From Streptomyces albofaciens JCM 4342 (GTDB lineage Bacteria; Actinomycetota; Actinomycetes; Streptomycetales; Streptomycetaceae): DNA of 64,000 bases. The position numbers and the translations under genes are program-made. Under the pieces are notes generated by a model. It saw only the letters and a program-made list of their open reading frames with translations, did not search any database and was not told the DNA's origin. The stretch covers positions 3,194,501 through 3,258,500 of the forward strand of contig NZ_PDCM01000001.1 of NCBI RefSeq assembly GCF_008634025.1. Reading direction: 5' to 3'. Shown here piece after piece: positions 47,978 through 56,912 of this stretch; position 1 is the stretch's first letter, and each line of letters begins with the position of its first letter.

Positions 47978-49930
47978 TTGGCAGAGCTCGGCAGACGCAT
48001 GTTCTTCACCGCGGCGGGGGCCCTCGCCACCGTCACCGCGGTCGGCACCCACGCCTTCGCTTCCGGCCACGCGCGCGACGCGCGGTCCGCGGACGAGTAC
48101 GTGGACGTGCAACTGCTCAACATCACCGACCTCCACGGTTACCTCCAGGCGGCGCCGGCCGGCAACTCCGTCATCACCGGCGCCGGCGGCAAGAAGTACA
48201 CCGTGGGCGGCGTGGCCTACATGGCCGCGCACCTCGAACGGCTGCGGGCCGGCCGTGCCAACTCCCTGTTCTTCGCGCCCGGCGACCTCTTCTCCGGCTG
48301 GGAGTTCCCGGCCGAGTCGCTGGCCGACGAGCCGACCATCGAGGCCCTGAACCGGATGGGCATGAACTTCGCGTCGGCCGGCAACCACGAGTTCGACAAG
48401 TCGCCCGCCTTCCTCTCGCAGCACATGGTGGACGGCATCTCCTACCCGACGGTCGACTGGGACAACTCCTTCCTCGACTCCGCCGGGCAGCGCTTCCACG
48501 GCGCCGACTTCCCCTACTACAGCGCCAACATGGTGTGGGCCAAGGACGGGCGTACGGTGCTGCCGCCGTACAACGTCGAGTGGGTGGACGCCGGGCGCGG
48601 CCGCCGGCTGCCGGTCGGGTTCATCCATCTGACCGTCCTCGGCACCGAGACCATGCCCGCCTCCTACCAGCCGGGGCTGCGCACCCTGGACCAGCTGGCC
48701 ACCGCCAACCGCTGCGCCGCCGAACTCAAGGCCCGCGGCGTCAACGCGATCGTCCTGAGCATGCACGACGGCGCGGTGGCCGGCGGCGACTTCAACAGCG
48801 GCACCAACCCCTCGGGCCCCGCCTACGAACTGGCGCTGCGCTGCTCGCCGGACATCGACGCCATCGTCTGCGGCCACTGGCACACCGCCTTCAACCTGAT
48901 GGTCCCGGACCCCAACGGGGTGCGCCGCCCGCTGGTCGAGGCGGGCTGCCACGGCCAGATCATCAACGAGATCAACCTCCGGCTGGACCCGTCCACCGGC
49001 AAGGTCGTCCGCGAGCTGACCACCTCCACCAACCACCCCAACACCCGCGACGTGGCCCCGCACCCGGAACTGGCCGAGGTCGTCAAGTACTGGGCGGGGT
49101 ACGGCACCCGGCGCGCCGCCGTGCCCCTCGGCAAGCAGACCGGCTCCTTCACCCGCACCCGCAACGCGGCGGGCGAGTCCACCATGGGCGACCTGGTGGC
49201 CGACTGGGCGCTGTGGGCCGGGCGGCAGCCCCAGGGCCCGATGAACGACGCGAACCTCGACCCGCCGGTCCCCGCCGACCTGGCCGTCATCGCCATCGCG
49301 CCGCGCCTCGGGCAGGCCATCATCGCCGGGGACCTGGTGTACGACGCGGCGACGGGCGGCACGGTGGCGTTCGGCAAGGCGTGGAACGCGGTCGGCTTCG
49401 GCGACCCGATCGTCACCGCGACCGTCACCGGGCAGCAGATCCACGACGCGCTGGAACAGCAGTGGACCGTGCCGGCCGGCGGCGGTCTGAAGTACGCGCC
49501 GCTGGCGGTCTCCGCCAACGTCCGCTACAGCTTCGACGCGACCGGCCCGGCGGGTGACCGGGTGGACCCGGCCGATGTGCTCATCGACGGCAGGCCGCTG
49601 GACGTGTCGCGTTCGTACCGGATCGCGGCGCCCTCGTACACGCTGCTCAACCAGGACGGGTACCCGGCCTTCACCGGCTTCACCAAGCCCTTCCGGCACA
49701 ACCGCGACTTCGAGAGCTTCGTCGCGTACGTCAAGGAGCGGCAGCGGATCGAGCCCGCGCCGCTGAACCGGGTGACGGTCAAGAACGGCGGCGTCACGGG
49801 CGCGCGCATCGGGGAGATCCACGCACCGGAGCGGCTGCGGAGCGCGGCCGGCGCGGTGCTGCCCCGCGCCGAGGCCGCGGCGCTGGCCGCCAACCGGCCC
49901 ACGGCGGAAGGATTCCGCGTGCCCTGCTGA
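47978..49930 (+). CDS. Exported metallophosphatase / 5'-nucleotidase
   Basis: I start at the TTG at 47978, nine bases after AGGAGG; the GTG at 47969 is too close to that site. The 650-residue product begins with a twin-arginine-like signal (GRRMFFTAAGALATVTAVGT ... AFA). The calcineurin-like domain has NITDLHGYL (~48), GDLFSGWEF, SAGNHEFD (~134-141), LSMHDGA and CGHWHTAF. A 5'-nucleotidase C-terminal domain follows from about residue 390 (GESTMGDLVADWAL; SYTLLNQDGYPAF). It probably releases phosphate from nucleotides outside the cell. Confidence 0.9.
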   Translation: MAELGRRMFFTAAGALATVTAVGTHAFASGHARDARSADEYVDVQLLNITDLHGYLQAAPAGNSVITGAGGKKYTVGGVAYMAAHLERLRAGRANSLFFAPGDLFSGWEFPAESLADEPTIEALNRMGMNFASAGNHEFDKSPAFLSQHMVDGISYPTVDWDNSFLDSAGQRFHGADFPYYSANMVWAKDGRTVLPPYNVEWVDAGRGRRLPVGFIHLTVLGTETMPASYQPGLRTLDQLATANRCAAELKARGVNAIVLSMHDGAVAGGDFNSGTNPSGPAYELALRCSPDIDAIVCGHWHTAFNLMVPDPNGVRRPLVEAGCHGQIINEINLRLDPSTGKVVRELTTSTNHPNTRDVAPHPELAEVVKYWAGYGTRRAAVPLGKQTGSFTRTRNAAGESTMGDLVADWALWAGRQPQGPMNDANLDPPVPADLAVIAIAPRLGQAIIAGDLVYDAATGGTVAFGKAWNAVGFGDPIVTATVTGQQIHDALEQQWTVPAGGGLKYAPLAVSANVRYSFDATGPAGDRVDPADVLIDGRPLDVSRSYRIAAPSYTLLNQDGYPAFTGFTKPFRHNRDFESFVAYVKERQRIEPAPLNRVTVKNGGVTGARIGEIHAPERLRSAAGAVLPRAEAAALAANRPTAEGFRVPC

Positions 49931-49959
49931 GCCGTACGGCCGTCCGCGGACACGTCAAA

Positions 49960-49998
49960 GCGCCGGTCCCCGCCCGGAGTTCGGACGGGGACCGGCGC
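49960..49998. terminator. Bidirectional terminator between convergent genes
   Basis: GCGCCGGTCCCCG (49960-49972) and CGGGGACCGGCGC (49986-49998) form a perfect 13-bp stem. It lies between the nucleotidase stop (49930) and the convergent acyltransferase stop (50016). There is no long T-run, as is common in streptomycetes. Confidence 0.8.
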
Positions 49999-50015
49999 GT
50001 CGTGGGTGTGCGGGG

Positions 50016-50684
50016 TCAGGCCGCGCGGGCCTTGGTGGCGTACATGTCCACGTACTCCTGGCCGGAGAGCCGCATCACGTCGCTCATCACCTCGTCGGTG
50101 ACGGCGCGCAGCACGTAGCGGTCGCGGTCCATGCCCTCGTAGCGCGAGAAGTCCAGCGGCTCGCCGAAGCGGCAGGTCACCGGCGCCAGGTGCGGACGGC
50201 CCTTGCCGCCGGGCTGCACCTTGTCGGTGCCGATCATCGCGAACGGCACGACGGGCGCGCCGGTCATCAGCGCGAGGCGGGCGATGCCCGTGCGGCCGCG
50301 GTACAGGCGGCCGTCGGGGGAGCGGGTGCCCTCCGGGTAGATGCCGAACGCGTGGCCCTCGTCCAGCACCCGGCGGCCGGTCATCAGTGCCGCGACGCCG
50401 CCGTGCCCGCCGTCCCGGTCCACCGGGATCATGCCGGCGGTGGTGAAGAACCAGGCCATCAGGCGGCCCTTGAGGCCCTTGCCCTTGACGTACTCGTCCT
50501 TGCCGATGAAGAACACCGGCCGCTTCACGATGAGGGTGAGGAACAGCGAGTCGATGAACGTGACGTGGTTGCCGGCCAGGATCACCGCTCCGCTGTCCGG
50601 GATGTGTTCCGCGCCCTCGACCTTCGGGCGGAACAGGACACGCATGACGAATCCGAGAAACGCCTTCAGCAGAATGCGGGACAA
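50016..50684 (-). CDS. 1-acyl-sn-glycerol-3-phosphate acyltransferase (PlsC type)
   Basis: A TTG at 50684 with GGAGGG upstream gives 222 residues. The HX4D catalytic motif is NHVTFID (His40, Asp45) and the substrate motif is YPEGTRSPDGRLY. VPFAMIGTDKV is a further block. Such enzymes add the second acyl chain in phospholipid synthesis; several paralogues are usual in Streptomyces. A hydrophobic stretch near the N-terminus suggests membrane association. Confidence 0.9.
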   Translation of the reverse strand: MSRILLKAFLGFVMRVLFRPKVEGAEHIPDSGAVILAGNHVTFIDSLFLTLIVKRPVFFIGKDEYVKGKGLKGRLMAWFFTTAGMIPVDRDGGHGGVAALMTGRRVLDEGHAFGIYPEGTRSPDGRLYRGRTGIARLALMTGAPVVPFAMIGTDKVQPGGKGRPHLAPVTCRFGEPLDFSRYEGMDRDRYVLRAVTDEVMSDVMRLSGQEYVDMYATKARAA

Positions 50685-50934
50685 CGGGCCCTCCGGTCGT
50701 GGGTGGTCTGCGGCGGTCGCCGCGGGCGTGCACGGGTATGCAGCCCTGGACGATACTCGTCGGCCGCGCACGATCGCACATCGGGTTCATGGGACCGATA
50801 CGCAGAGTTGACGCGGGTTTTCCGGGCGTTTCGGACCACGTCTCCCGTTCGAAAGGTGTACGTGCCTAGGATCGCTCCGACCCATTGACAGGTGCCGGAC
50901 ACCCTCGCCGGTGCCCTGGAGCAAGGAGCGCGAC

Positions 50935-52083
50935 ATGCAGGAACGGCAGCTGCCGGGACGCCGGACGGTACTGGGTGCGGCGGCCCTCGGCGCGGGCGCG
51001 GCGGTCTGGGGCGGCGCCGGTACGGCGAGTGCCGCGAGCTCCCGGGGGCGCGGCCACGGCACGCACGGCGAGCTGCCCGTCCCGCTGATCGTGGGCCACC
51101 GGGGCGCCAGCGGCTACCGCCCGGAGCACACCTTCGGCTCCTACCAGCTGGCGCTGGACATGGGCGCGGACGTCATCGAACAGGACGTGGTGCCCACCAA
51201 GGACGGCCATCTCGTCTGCCGGCACGAGAACGACATCACGGCCACCACGGACGTCTCGGCGCACCCGGAGTTCGCGGACCGCAGGACGACGAAGACGGTC
51301 GACGGGGTCGAGCTCACCGGCTGGTTCACCGAGGACTTCACGCTCGCCGAGCTGAAGACACTGCGGGCGAAGGAGCGCATTCCGGGCACCCGGCAGCACA
51401 ACACCCTTTATGACGGCGTGTGGGACGTGCCCACCTTCGAGGAGGTCCTGAAGTGGGCCGACCGCGAGGGCCGCAAGCGGGGCCGCCGTATATGGCTGCA
51501 CATCGAGACCAAGCACCCCACCTACTTCCGCAAGCTGGGCCTGGGGCTGGAGGAGCGTCTCGCCCGGCTGCTGCGCAAGTACGGCCGCCACAGGAAGAAC
51601 TCCCCGAACTTCCTGCAGTCCTTCGAGCCCAGCAGCATCCAGCGGCTCGACAAGCTCGTCGACTGCCCGAAGGTCGTCCTGCTGGGCACCCTCAAGGACC
51701 GCCCCTGGGACTTCGAGGTGGCCGGTGACCCGCGTACCACCGCCGACCTGGTCAAGCCCGCGGGCCTGAAGTGGATCGCCGGCTTCGCGCAGGGCATCGG
51801 CCCGGACCTGACCGTCATCCTCCCGCGCACCAAGGATGACAAGCTGGGCAAGCCCACCTCCGTCGTCCGGGACGCGCACGCCGCCGGGCTGGTCCTGCAC
51901 CCGTACACCGGGCGCAACGAGAACACCTTCCTGCCCGCCGACTTCCGCCGCGGCAGCGACCCGGCCGCGTACGGCGACGCGCTGGGCTACTTCAAGAAGT
52001 GCCTGGCCACCGGCATCGACGGCCTCTTCTCCGACAACTGCGACACGGCGCTGCTGGCCGCCGCGGAGTTCCGCAAGCACTGA
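50935..52083 (+). CDS. Exported glycerophosphodiester phosphodiesterase
   Basis: The 382-residue protein starts at an ATG with AAGGAG upstream. A twin-arginine signal (PGRRTVLGAAALGAGAAVWG ... ASA) is followed by the GDPD core: GHRGASGYRPEHT (His55, Arg56, Glu64), EQDVVPTKDGHLVCRHE, and HIETKHPTYF. It hydrolyses glycerophosphodiesters to glycerol-3-phosphate and alcohols outside the membrane, probably scavenging phosphate. It is divergent from the acyltransferase gene. Confidence 0.93.
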   Translation: MQERQLPGRRTVLGAAALGAGAAVWGGAGTASAASSRGRGHGTHGELPVPLIVGHRGASGYRPEHTFGSYQLALDMGADVIEQDVVPTKDGHLVCRHENDITATTDVSAHPEFADRRTTKTVDGVELTGWFTEDFTLAELKTLRAKERIPGTRQHNTLYDGVWDVPTFEEVLKWADREGRKRGRRIWLHIETKHPTYFRKLGLGLEERLARLLRKYGRHRKNSPNFLQSFEPSSIQRLDKLVDCPKVVLLGTLKDRPWDFEVAGDPRTTADLVKPAGLKWIAGFAQGIGPDLTVILPRTKDDKLGKPTSVVRDAHAAGLVLHPYTGRNENTFLPADFRRGSDPAAYGDALGYFKKCLATGIDGLFSDNCDTALLAAAEFRKH

Positions 52084-52403
52084 CCGCCTCCCCGCCCGGA
52101 GGCACCCCGCACGACCCGTGTGACCGGGCCGGCCCCGCCCCCATGACTTCTCATCTGAGTTGGGAATGTCACAGAGGAGCTTGAGGCCGGTCCGTTCCCG
52201 TTGCCCGGAACGCCTGCGCAGAATGCTCACGGCGGAGATTGCCGCTGCCCGAAACCGGGGAGTCCGGGAGGAGCAGCGTCAGTCACGCCACGACGGCGGC
52301 GTGCACCACACGGCTCCGTCGGTCAGGGCAACGGTCCGGGCGCACCCTCACACCCTCTGCACGCCCGGCCGCACCGAACCGAATAAAGGGGAGGCATACG
52401 CGC

Positions 52404-52928
52404 ATGGGCATGAGCGTGACCATCTCGGCGGCGACCGACCAGGACGCCGAGCAGATCCTCAAACTCCAGTACCTCTGCTACCAGCCGGAGGCCGCGCTGT
52501 ACGACGACTACTCGATCGAACCGCTCACCCAGACCCTGGATGACCTGCGTGCCGAACTGGGCGACGCCTGCGCGGTGGTGGCCCGGCTCGGCACGGAGGT
52601 CGTCGGGGCGGTACGCGGCACGGTCGACGCGGACGGTACGGCCGCCATCGGCAAGCTCATCGTCCACCCGCGCATGCAGCGCCACGGCCTCGGCGGACGG
52701 CTGCTGACCGCCGTCGAGGAGCGGCTGGCCGCCGAACGCTCCGCCAAGCGCTACCGCCTGTCCACCGGTCACCGCAGCGAGGGCAACCTGCGCCTGTACC
52801 GCAGCCACGGCTACGCGCCCGTCGGCACCGAGCAGGTCAGCTCCCGGCTCAGCGTGATCACGCTGGAGAAGGAGGCCGCTCCCACGGGGGCGGACGGCAC
52901 GCCGCAGGCCTACGTGGCGAGCGCCTGA
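52404..52928 (+). CDS. GNAT-family N-acetyltransferase
   Basis: The 174-residue product from ATG 52404 (or 52410) follows GGGGAGG. The acetyl-CoA motif is VHPRMQRHGLGGRLLTAVEE, preceded by VGAVRGTVDADGTAAIGKLI and followed by HRSEGNLRLYRSHGYAPVG. The substrate is unknown. The 320 bp before it (52084-52403) contain no gene I can support. Confidence 0.88.
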   Translation: MGMSVTISAATDQDAEQILKLQYLCYQPEAALYDDYSIEPLTQTLDDLRAELGDACAVVARLGTEVVGAVRGTVDADGTAAIGKLIVHPRMQRHGLGGRLLTAVEERLAAERSAKRYRLSTGHRSEGNLRLYRSHGYAPVGTEQVSSRLSVITLEKEAAPTGADGTPQAYVASA

Positions 52929-52968
52929 CCGGCCGGAGCCGCGCAGCGGCGGCCCGCCGGGGAACGCG

Positions 52969-53412
52969 TCACGCCCGGCGGGCCCGCCGCAGCCACAGCA
53001 GTCCGGTCACCGGCAGGAAGACCGGGATGAAGAGGTAGCCCATCCCGTAGTCGGACCAGACGGTGGCGTCCGGGAAGGCCGAGCGGTCCACCAGCGTCCA
53101 CGTGCCGACGCCGAGCACACCGGCCAGCTCCAGCGCGCAGCACACGAGCGCGGCCCTGCGGGCCCCCTCGCCGCCGCGCACCAGCGAGAACAGGATGAAC
53201 GCGTAGACCACCGCGGAGACCGCGGACAGGATGTACGCCAGCGGCGCCCGGTCGAACTGCGCGATCAGCTGGTAGGCCGCGCGCGACGCGGCGGCCACGG
53301 TGAAGACGCCGTACAGCGCCACCAGCAGCCGGCCGGGGCCGGTGCCCAGGGAACGCCGCGCGCCGTCCGCCGCGGCCTCGGGGGTCCGGGACCCCGCGGA
53401 TGTCTCAGGCAT
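52969..53412 (-). CDS. Four-helix membrane protein
   Basis: The 147-residue product has about four hydrophobic segments (LLVALYGVFTVAAASRAAYQ, LAYILSAVSAVVYAFILFSL, AALVCCALELAGVLGVGTWT, YGMGYLFIPVFLPVTGLLWL). This is a conserved actinobacterial integral-membrane family without assigned function. Its start overlaps the end of the upstream membrane-protein gene by 8 bp, so the two probably work together. Confidence 0.82.
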   Translation of the reverse strand: MPETSAGSRTPEAAADGARRSLGTGPGRLLVALYGVFTVAAASRAAYQLIAQFDRAPLAYILSAVSAVVYAFILFSLVRGGEGARRAALVCCALELAGVLGVGTWTLVDRSAFPDATVWSDYGMGYLFIPVFLPVTGLLWLRRARRA

Positions 53413-53773
53413 GGCCGCCTCCCCAGATGTCGAACAGTCGCACTTCCAGTACGGCCAGGACCACCGCGCCCGCCGCCACGGTCGCCGAGCCCCAGCGGGT
53501 GCGCTCCGAGAGCGACAGGAAGCCGGTGGCCGGTACGCAGGCGGCGGCGCCGACCAGATAGGCGACGAAGATCGCCGTACCGTCCCGCGGTGTCTCGCCG
53601 CGGCCCAACTGCACCAGGCCCACGACCAGTTGCACCATGGCGAGCAGCGAGACCACGGCCATGCCGATGAAGTGCCAGTCCTTCGTCGGCTCGTCGCGGT
53701 ACGCGGCGAAGCCGCACCAGGCGGCCAGGGCGAGGGCGGTCACACCGATCGCGACCGTCAGCGCGTCGATCAC
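53405..53773 (-). CDS. Small membrane protein
   Basis: A GTG at 53773 after GGAGGT gives 122 residues with four hydrophobic segments (IDALTVAIGVTALALAAWCG, FIGMAVVSLLAMVQLVVGLV, AIFVAYLVGAAACVPATGFL, ATVAAGAVVLAVLEVRLF). It is the first gene of a two-gene membrane unit and overlaps the next by 8 bp. Function unknown. Confidence 0.85.
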   Translation of the reverse strand: MIDALTVAIGVTALALAAWCGFAAYRDEPTKDWHFIGMAVVSLLAMVQLVVGLVQLGRGETPRDGTAIFVAYLVGAAACVPATGFLSLSERTRWGSATVAAGAVVLAVLEVRLFDIWGGGHA

Positions 53774-53944
53774 CGGGACCTCCGCGCGGCGCGGGTGCGC
53801 GCAGGGGCGGGAACACTGGTGGAAATGGCCATGAGGCGACTTTAATCGGCGGGCCGCCGCCCCTGGTGCGCGACCCCGCCGGTCACCTTCGGTCACCGGT
53901 GCCCGCCCCGGCCGGTCACCCCGTGTCACGTACGCTGGCGCAGT

Positions 53945-54592
53945 ATGAAGATCTCCGCAGCCGCGCTGCTTTTCGACAACGACGGGACGCTCGTCTCCTC
54001 CCTGGACTCGGTGTACCGGTGCTGGACCCGGTGGGCGCAGGAGTACGGGATCACGGCCGAGGACTTCGCCCGCGTCGAGCTGCACGGGCGCCCCGCCGTC
54101 GAGATCATCGGCGATCTGCTGCCCGCCGCCCGTATACCGGAGGCGCTGGCCCGGATCGAGCAGCTGGAGTACGAGGACGTCGCGGGCGGAGTGCACGCGC
54201 TGCCCGGCACCCTCGCGCTGCTCGCCCAGCTGCCGCCGGAGCGCTGGGCGGTGGTCACCTCCGCCACGGCCCGGCTCGCCGAGGCACGGCTGGCCGAGGT
54301 TGGTATCCACCCGAAGACCCTGATAGCCGCCGACGACATCACCCGCGGCAAGCCCGACCCGGAGCCCTTCCTGCTGGCCGCCCGGCGGCTCGGCGTGGAC
54401 CCGGCCCGCTGCGTGGTCTTCGAGGACGCGCCCGCCGGGCTCGCGTCCGGCCGTGCCGCCGGGATGACCACCGTGGCGTTGACCACAACGCACCGGGCCG
54501 ACGAGCTGTCCGCCGATCTGGTCGTCGAGGACCTGTCGGCGGTGTCCGTGCAGGCCACGGCGGACGGCCTGGAGATCACCGCGGCGGGCTGA
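53945..54592 (+). CDS. HAD-superfamily sugar-phosphatase-like protein
   Basis: The 215-residue product has HAD motif I LLFDNDGTLVSS (nucleophile Asp11, Asp13; the second residue is Asn instead of the common Leu/Val), motif II VVTSATARL, lysine in RGKPDPEPFLLAARRLG and motif IV VFEDAPAGLASGRAAGM. This matches the beta-phosphoglucomutase/sugar phosphatase branch. The substrate is unknown. Confidence 0.88.
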   Translation: MKISAAALLFDNDGTLVSSLDSVYRCWTRWAQEYGITAEDFARVELHGRPAVEIIGDLLPAARIPEALARIEQLEYEDVAGGVHALPGTLALLAQLPPERWAVVTSATARLAEARLAEVGIHPKTLIAADDITRGKPDPEPFLLAARRLGVDPARCVVFEDAPAGLASGRAAGMTTVALTTTHRADELSADLVVEDLSAVSVQATADGLEITAAG

Positions 54593-54676
54593 CCCGACGT
54601 CCACGCACCGGTCGGGCCTGTCCGCCATCCGGACAGGCTTGATCGGTCCGTACACCTGTCTGGTTTACTGGCGAAC

Positions 54677-54763
54677 ATGACCACGACGAGCAACCGCACC
54701 CCTGCGACCGAGGCGACCATGACGCCCGGTGCTCGTCGTATGTGTCGAATGTGTGACCGCTGA
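54677..54763 (+). CDS. Met/Cys-rich leader peptide of metNIQ
   Basis: An ATG at 54677 opens 28 codons ending RRMCRMCDR and a stop. The last eight sense codons alternate Met and Cys (ATG TGT CGA ATG TGT). A possible -10 (TTTACT, 54664-54669) lies about seven bases before the ATG, so the message may be leaderless. The next gene, about 216 bp on, is the methionine importer metN. Codon placement suggests ribosome-mediated attenuation responding to methionine or cysteine. No SAM riboswitch was seen in 54593-54979. Confidence 0.55.
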   Translation: MTTTSNRTPATEATMTPGARRMCRMCDR

Positions 54764-54979
54764 GGGCCCCCGCCGAGCCTCGCGCCCCGAAGCGAGACCC
54801 GCCGCCCCGCGCCGTGACCGCCGTACGCCGCCGTACGCCACGGCTCCCGGCCGCCCCGCGTCACCGGAACCCGAAGCCGGGCCAGCACGCCCTCCGGGTC
54901 CCCCCTGCCGCACTTTTGCCATGAATGCCCCGTGCCCGGCGGACGAGCCGCCCGGCACACGACAGTGACGGAATTCCCT

Positions 54980-56041
54980 GTGATCACCACAACGGGCCTG
55001 ACCAAGGTCTACCGCTCAGGAGACCGCGAAGTCACCGCCCTGGACGGCGTCGATCTGCACGTCCGTGAGGGCGAGGTGTACGGCGTCATCGGCCAGAGCG
55101 GCGCCGGCAAGTCCACCCTCATCCGCTGCGTCAACCTCCTGGAGCGCCCCACCTCCGGCACGGTCACCGTCGCCGGGCAGGAGCTGACCGCGCTGGCCGG
55201 CAGGGGACAGCGCGCCAACGCCGCGCTGCGCGCCGCCCGCAGTCACATCGGAATGGTCTTCCAGCACTTCAACCTGCTGTCCTCGCGCACCGTCCAGGAC
55301 AACATCGAGCTGCCGCTGGAGATCCTCAAGGCCGACCGCCGCGAGCGCTCCCGCAAGGCCCTGGAACTGCTCGACCTGGTCGGCCTCGCCGACAAGGCCA
55401 AGGCGTACCCCGCCCAGCTCTCCGGCGGCCAGAAGCAGCGCGTCGGCATCGCCCGCGCGCTGGCCGGCGACCCCAAGGTGCTGCTCTCCGACGAGGCCAC
55501 CAGCGCCCTCGACCCGGAGACCACCCGCTCCATCCTCCAGCTGCTGCGCGACCTCAACCGCCAGCTCGGCCTGACCGTGCTGCTGATCACGCACGAGATG
55601 GACGTCGTCAAGACGATCTGCGACTCGGCCGCGCTGATGAAGAACGGCCGCGTCGTCGAGCAGGGCACCGTCGCCGAGCTGCTCGCCACCCCCGGCTCCG
55701 AGCTGGCCCGCGAGCTGTTCCCGGTCGGCGGCGAGCCCTCCGGACCGGACCGCACCGTGGTGGACGTCACCTTCCACGGCGAGGCCGCCACCCGCCCGGT
55801 GATCTCCGAGCTGTCCCGTACGTACAACGTGGACATCTCCATCCTCGGCGCCGCCATGGACACCGTCGGCGGCAAGCAGATCGGCCGGATGCGCATCGAG
55901 CTGCCCGGCCGCTTCGAGGACAACGTCGTGCCCATCGGCTTCCTGCGCGAGCAGGGCCTCCAGGTGGACGTGGCCGGCGACCCGGCCGACCCCGCGACGA
56001 CGGCGCCCGCCGGCGCGCTGGTGAAGGAAGGTGCCAAGTGA
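54980..56041 (+). CDS. metN: Methionine ABC transporter ATPase
   Basis: I prefer the GTG at 54980 (MITTTGLTKVYRSGDREVTA, typical MetN start) to one at 54965, giving 353 residues. Walker A is IGQSGAGKST (~37-46), signature LSGGQKQRVGIARAL, Walker B VLLSDEATSALD and switch ITHEMDVV. The C-terminal NIL/ACT-like domain (VDVTFHGEAATRPVISELSR to QGLQVDV) binds methionine and inhibits transport. Its stop overlaps metI by 4 bp (GTGA). Confidence 0.95.
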   Translation: MITTTGLTKVYRSGDREVTALDGVDLHVREGEVYGVIGQSGAGKSTLIRCVNLLERPTSGTVTVAGQELTALAGRGQRANAALRAARSHIGMVFQHFNLLSSRTVQDNIELPLEILKADRRERSRKALELLDLVGLADKAKAYPAQLSGGQKQRVGIARALAGDPKVLLSDEATSALDPETTRSILQLLRDLNRQLGLTVLLITHEMDVVKTICDSAALMKNGRVVEQGTVAELLATPGSELARELFPVGGEPSGPDRTVVDVTFHGEAATRPVISELSRTYNVDISILGAAMDTVGGKQIGRMRIELPGRFEDNVVPIGFLREQGLQVDVAGDPADPATTAPAGALVKEGAK

Positions 56042-56808
56042 CCTGGTCGCAGATGCAGCCGCTGCTGTACAACAACACGCTCGACACGCTCTTCATGGTG
56101 TGGTGGTCGACGTTCTACGCCGTGCTGATCGGCATTCCGCTCGGCGTCCTGCTGATCCTGACCGACCGCGGCGGCGTCCTGCAGAACGTCGTGGTCAACA
56201 AGGTCATCGGCGCGGTGGTGAACATCGGCCGGTCCTTCCCCTTCCTGATCCTGATGGTCGCGCTGATCCCCTTCACGCGCCTGGTCGTCGGCGTCTCCAT
56301 CGGCCCCACCGGCGCGGTCGTGCCCCTGGTGATCGCCGCCATCCCGTTCTTCGCCCGGCTGGTCGAGGCCGCGCTGCGCGAGGTCGACCACGGCCTGGTC
56401 GAGGCCGTCCAGTCGATGGGCGGCGGCACCTGGACCATCGTCTTCAAGGTGCTGCTGCCGCAGGCCCTGCCCGCGCTGGTCGCGGCCGTCACCACCACCG
56501 TCATCACGCTGATCGGCTACTCCGCCATCGCCGGCGCGGTCGGCGGCGGCGGCCTGGGCAACCTGGCGTACACCTACGGCTACCTCCAGTACGAGACCAA
56601 CCTGATGGTGATCACCATCGTGCTGCTCATCGTCCTGGTCATCGCCGTCCAGTTGCTCGGCGACCTGATCGTGCGCCGCCTGGCCGCCCGCGGCAGCCGC
56701 GGGTCCTCCGCCGTACGGGTCGGCCTGCGCAGGGCGCCCGTCCCCGCCGCAGACGGACAGCCCGCGGCCGCCACCGCCGACGCCCCCAAGGAGCGCGTCG
56801 GCGCCTAG
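56038..56808 (+). CDS. metI: Methionine ABC transporter permease
   Basis: The 256-residue inner-membrane protein from the overlapping GTG has five or six helices and the EAA-type loop LVEAVQSMGGGTWTIVFKVL facing MetN. NIGRSFPFLILMVALIPFTR and GAVGGGGLGNLAYTYGY are characteristic of MetI. The C-terminal ~30 residues are an Ala/Pro-rich extension. The next gene, metQ, is 104 bp downstream. Confidence 0.95.
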   Translation: MTWSQMQPLLYNNTLDTLFMVWWSTFYAVLIGIPLGVLLILTDRGGVLQNVVVNKVIGAVVNIGRSFPFLILMVALIPFTRLVVGVSIGPTGAVVPLVIAAIPFFARLVEAALREVDHGLVEAVQSMGGGTWTIVFKVLLPQALPALVAAVTTTVITLIGYSAIAGAVGGGGLGNLAYTYGYLQYETNLMVITIVLLIVLVIAVQLLGDLIVRRLAARGSRGSSAVRVGLRRAPVPAADGQPAAATADAPKERVGA

Positions 56809-56912
56809 ACCGGGTCCGCACCGGACCCTCTTGAGCCCGGACCCTTTGCCGGGCGCACCCGCGCGGGACCGCCGGTCCCGCGCGTCCGAGAAACGAGATA
56901 GGGGCACTCTTC

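Noticed and set aside
54593..54979. SAM riboswitch upstream of metN
   Set aside because: None of the conserved SAM-I/IV core elements could be recognised; the leader peptide explains the region better.
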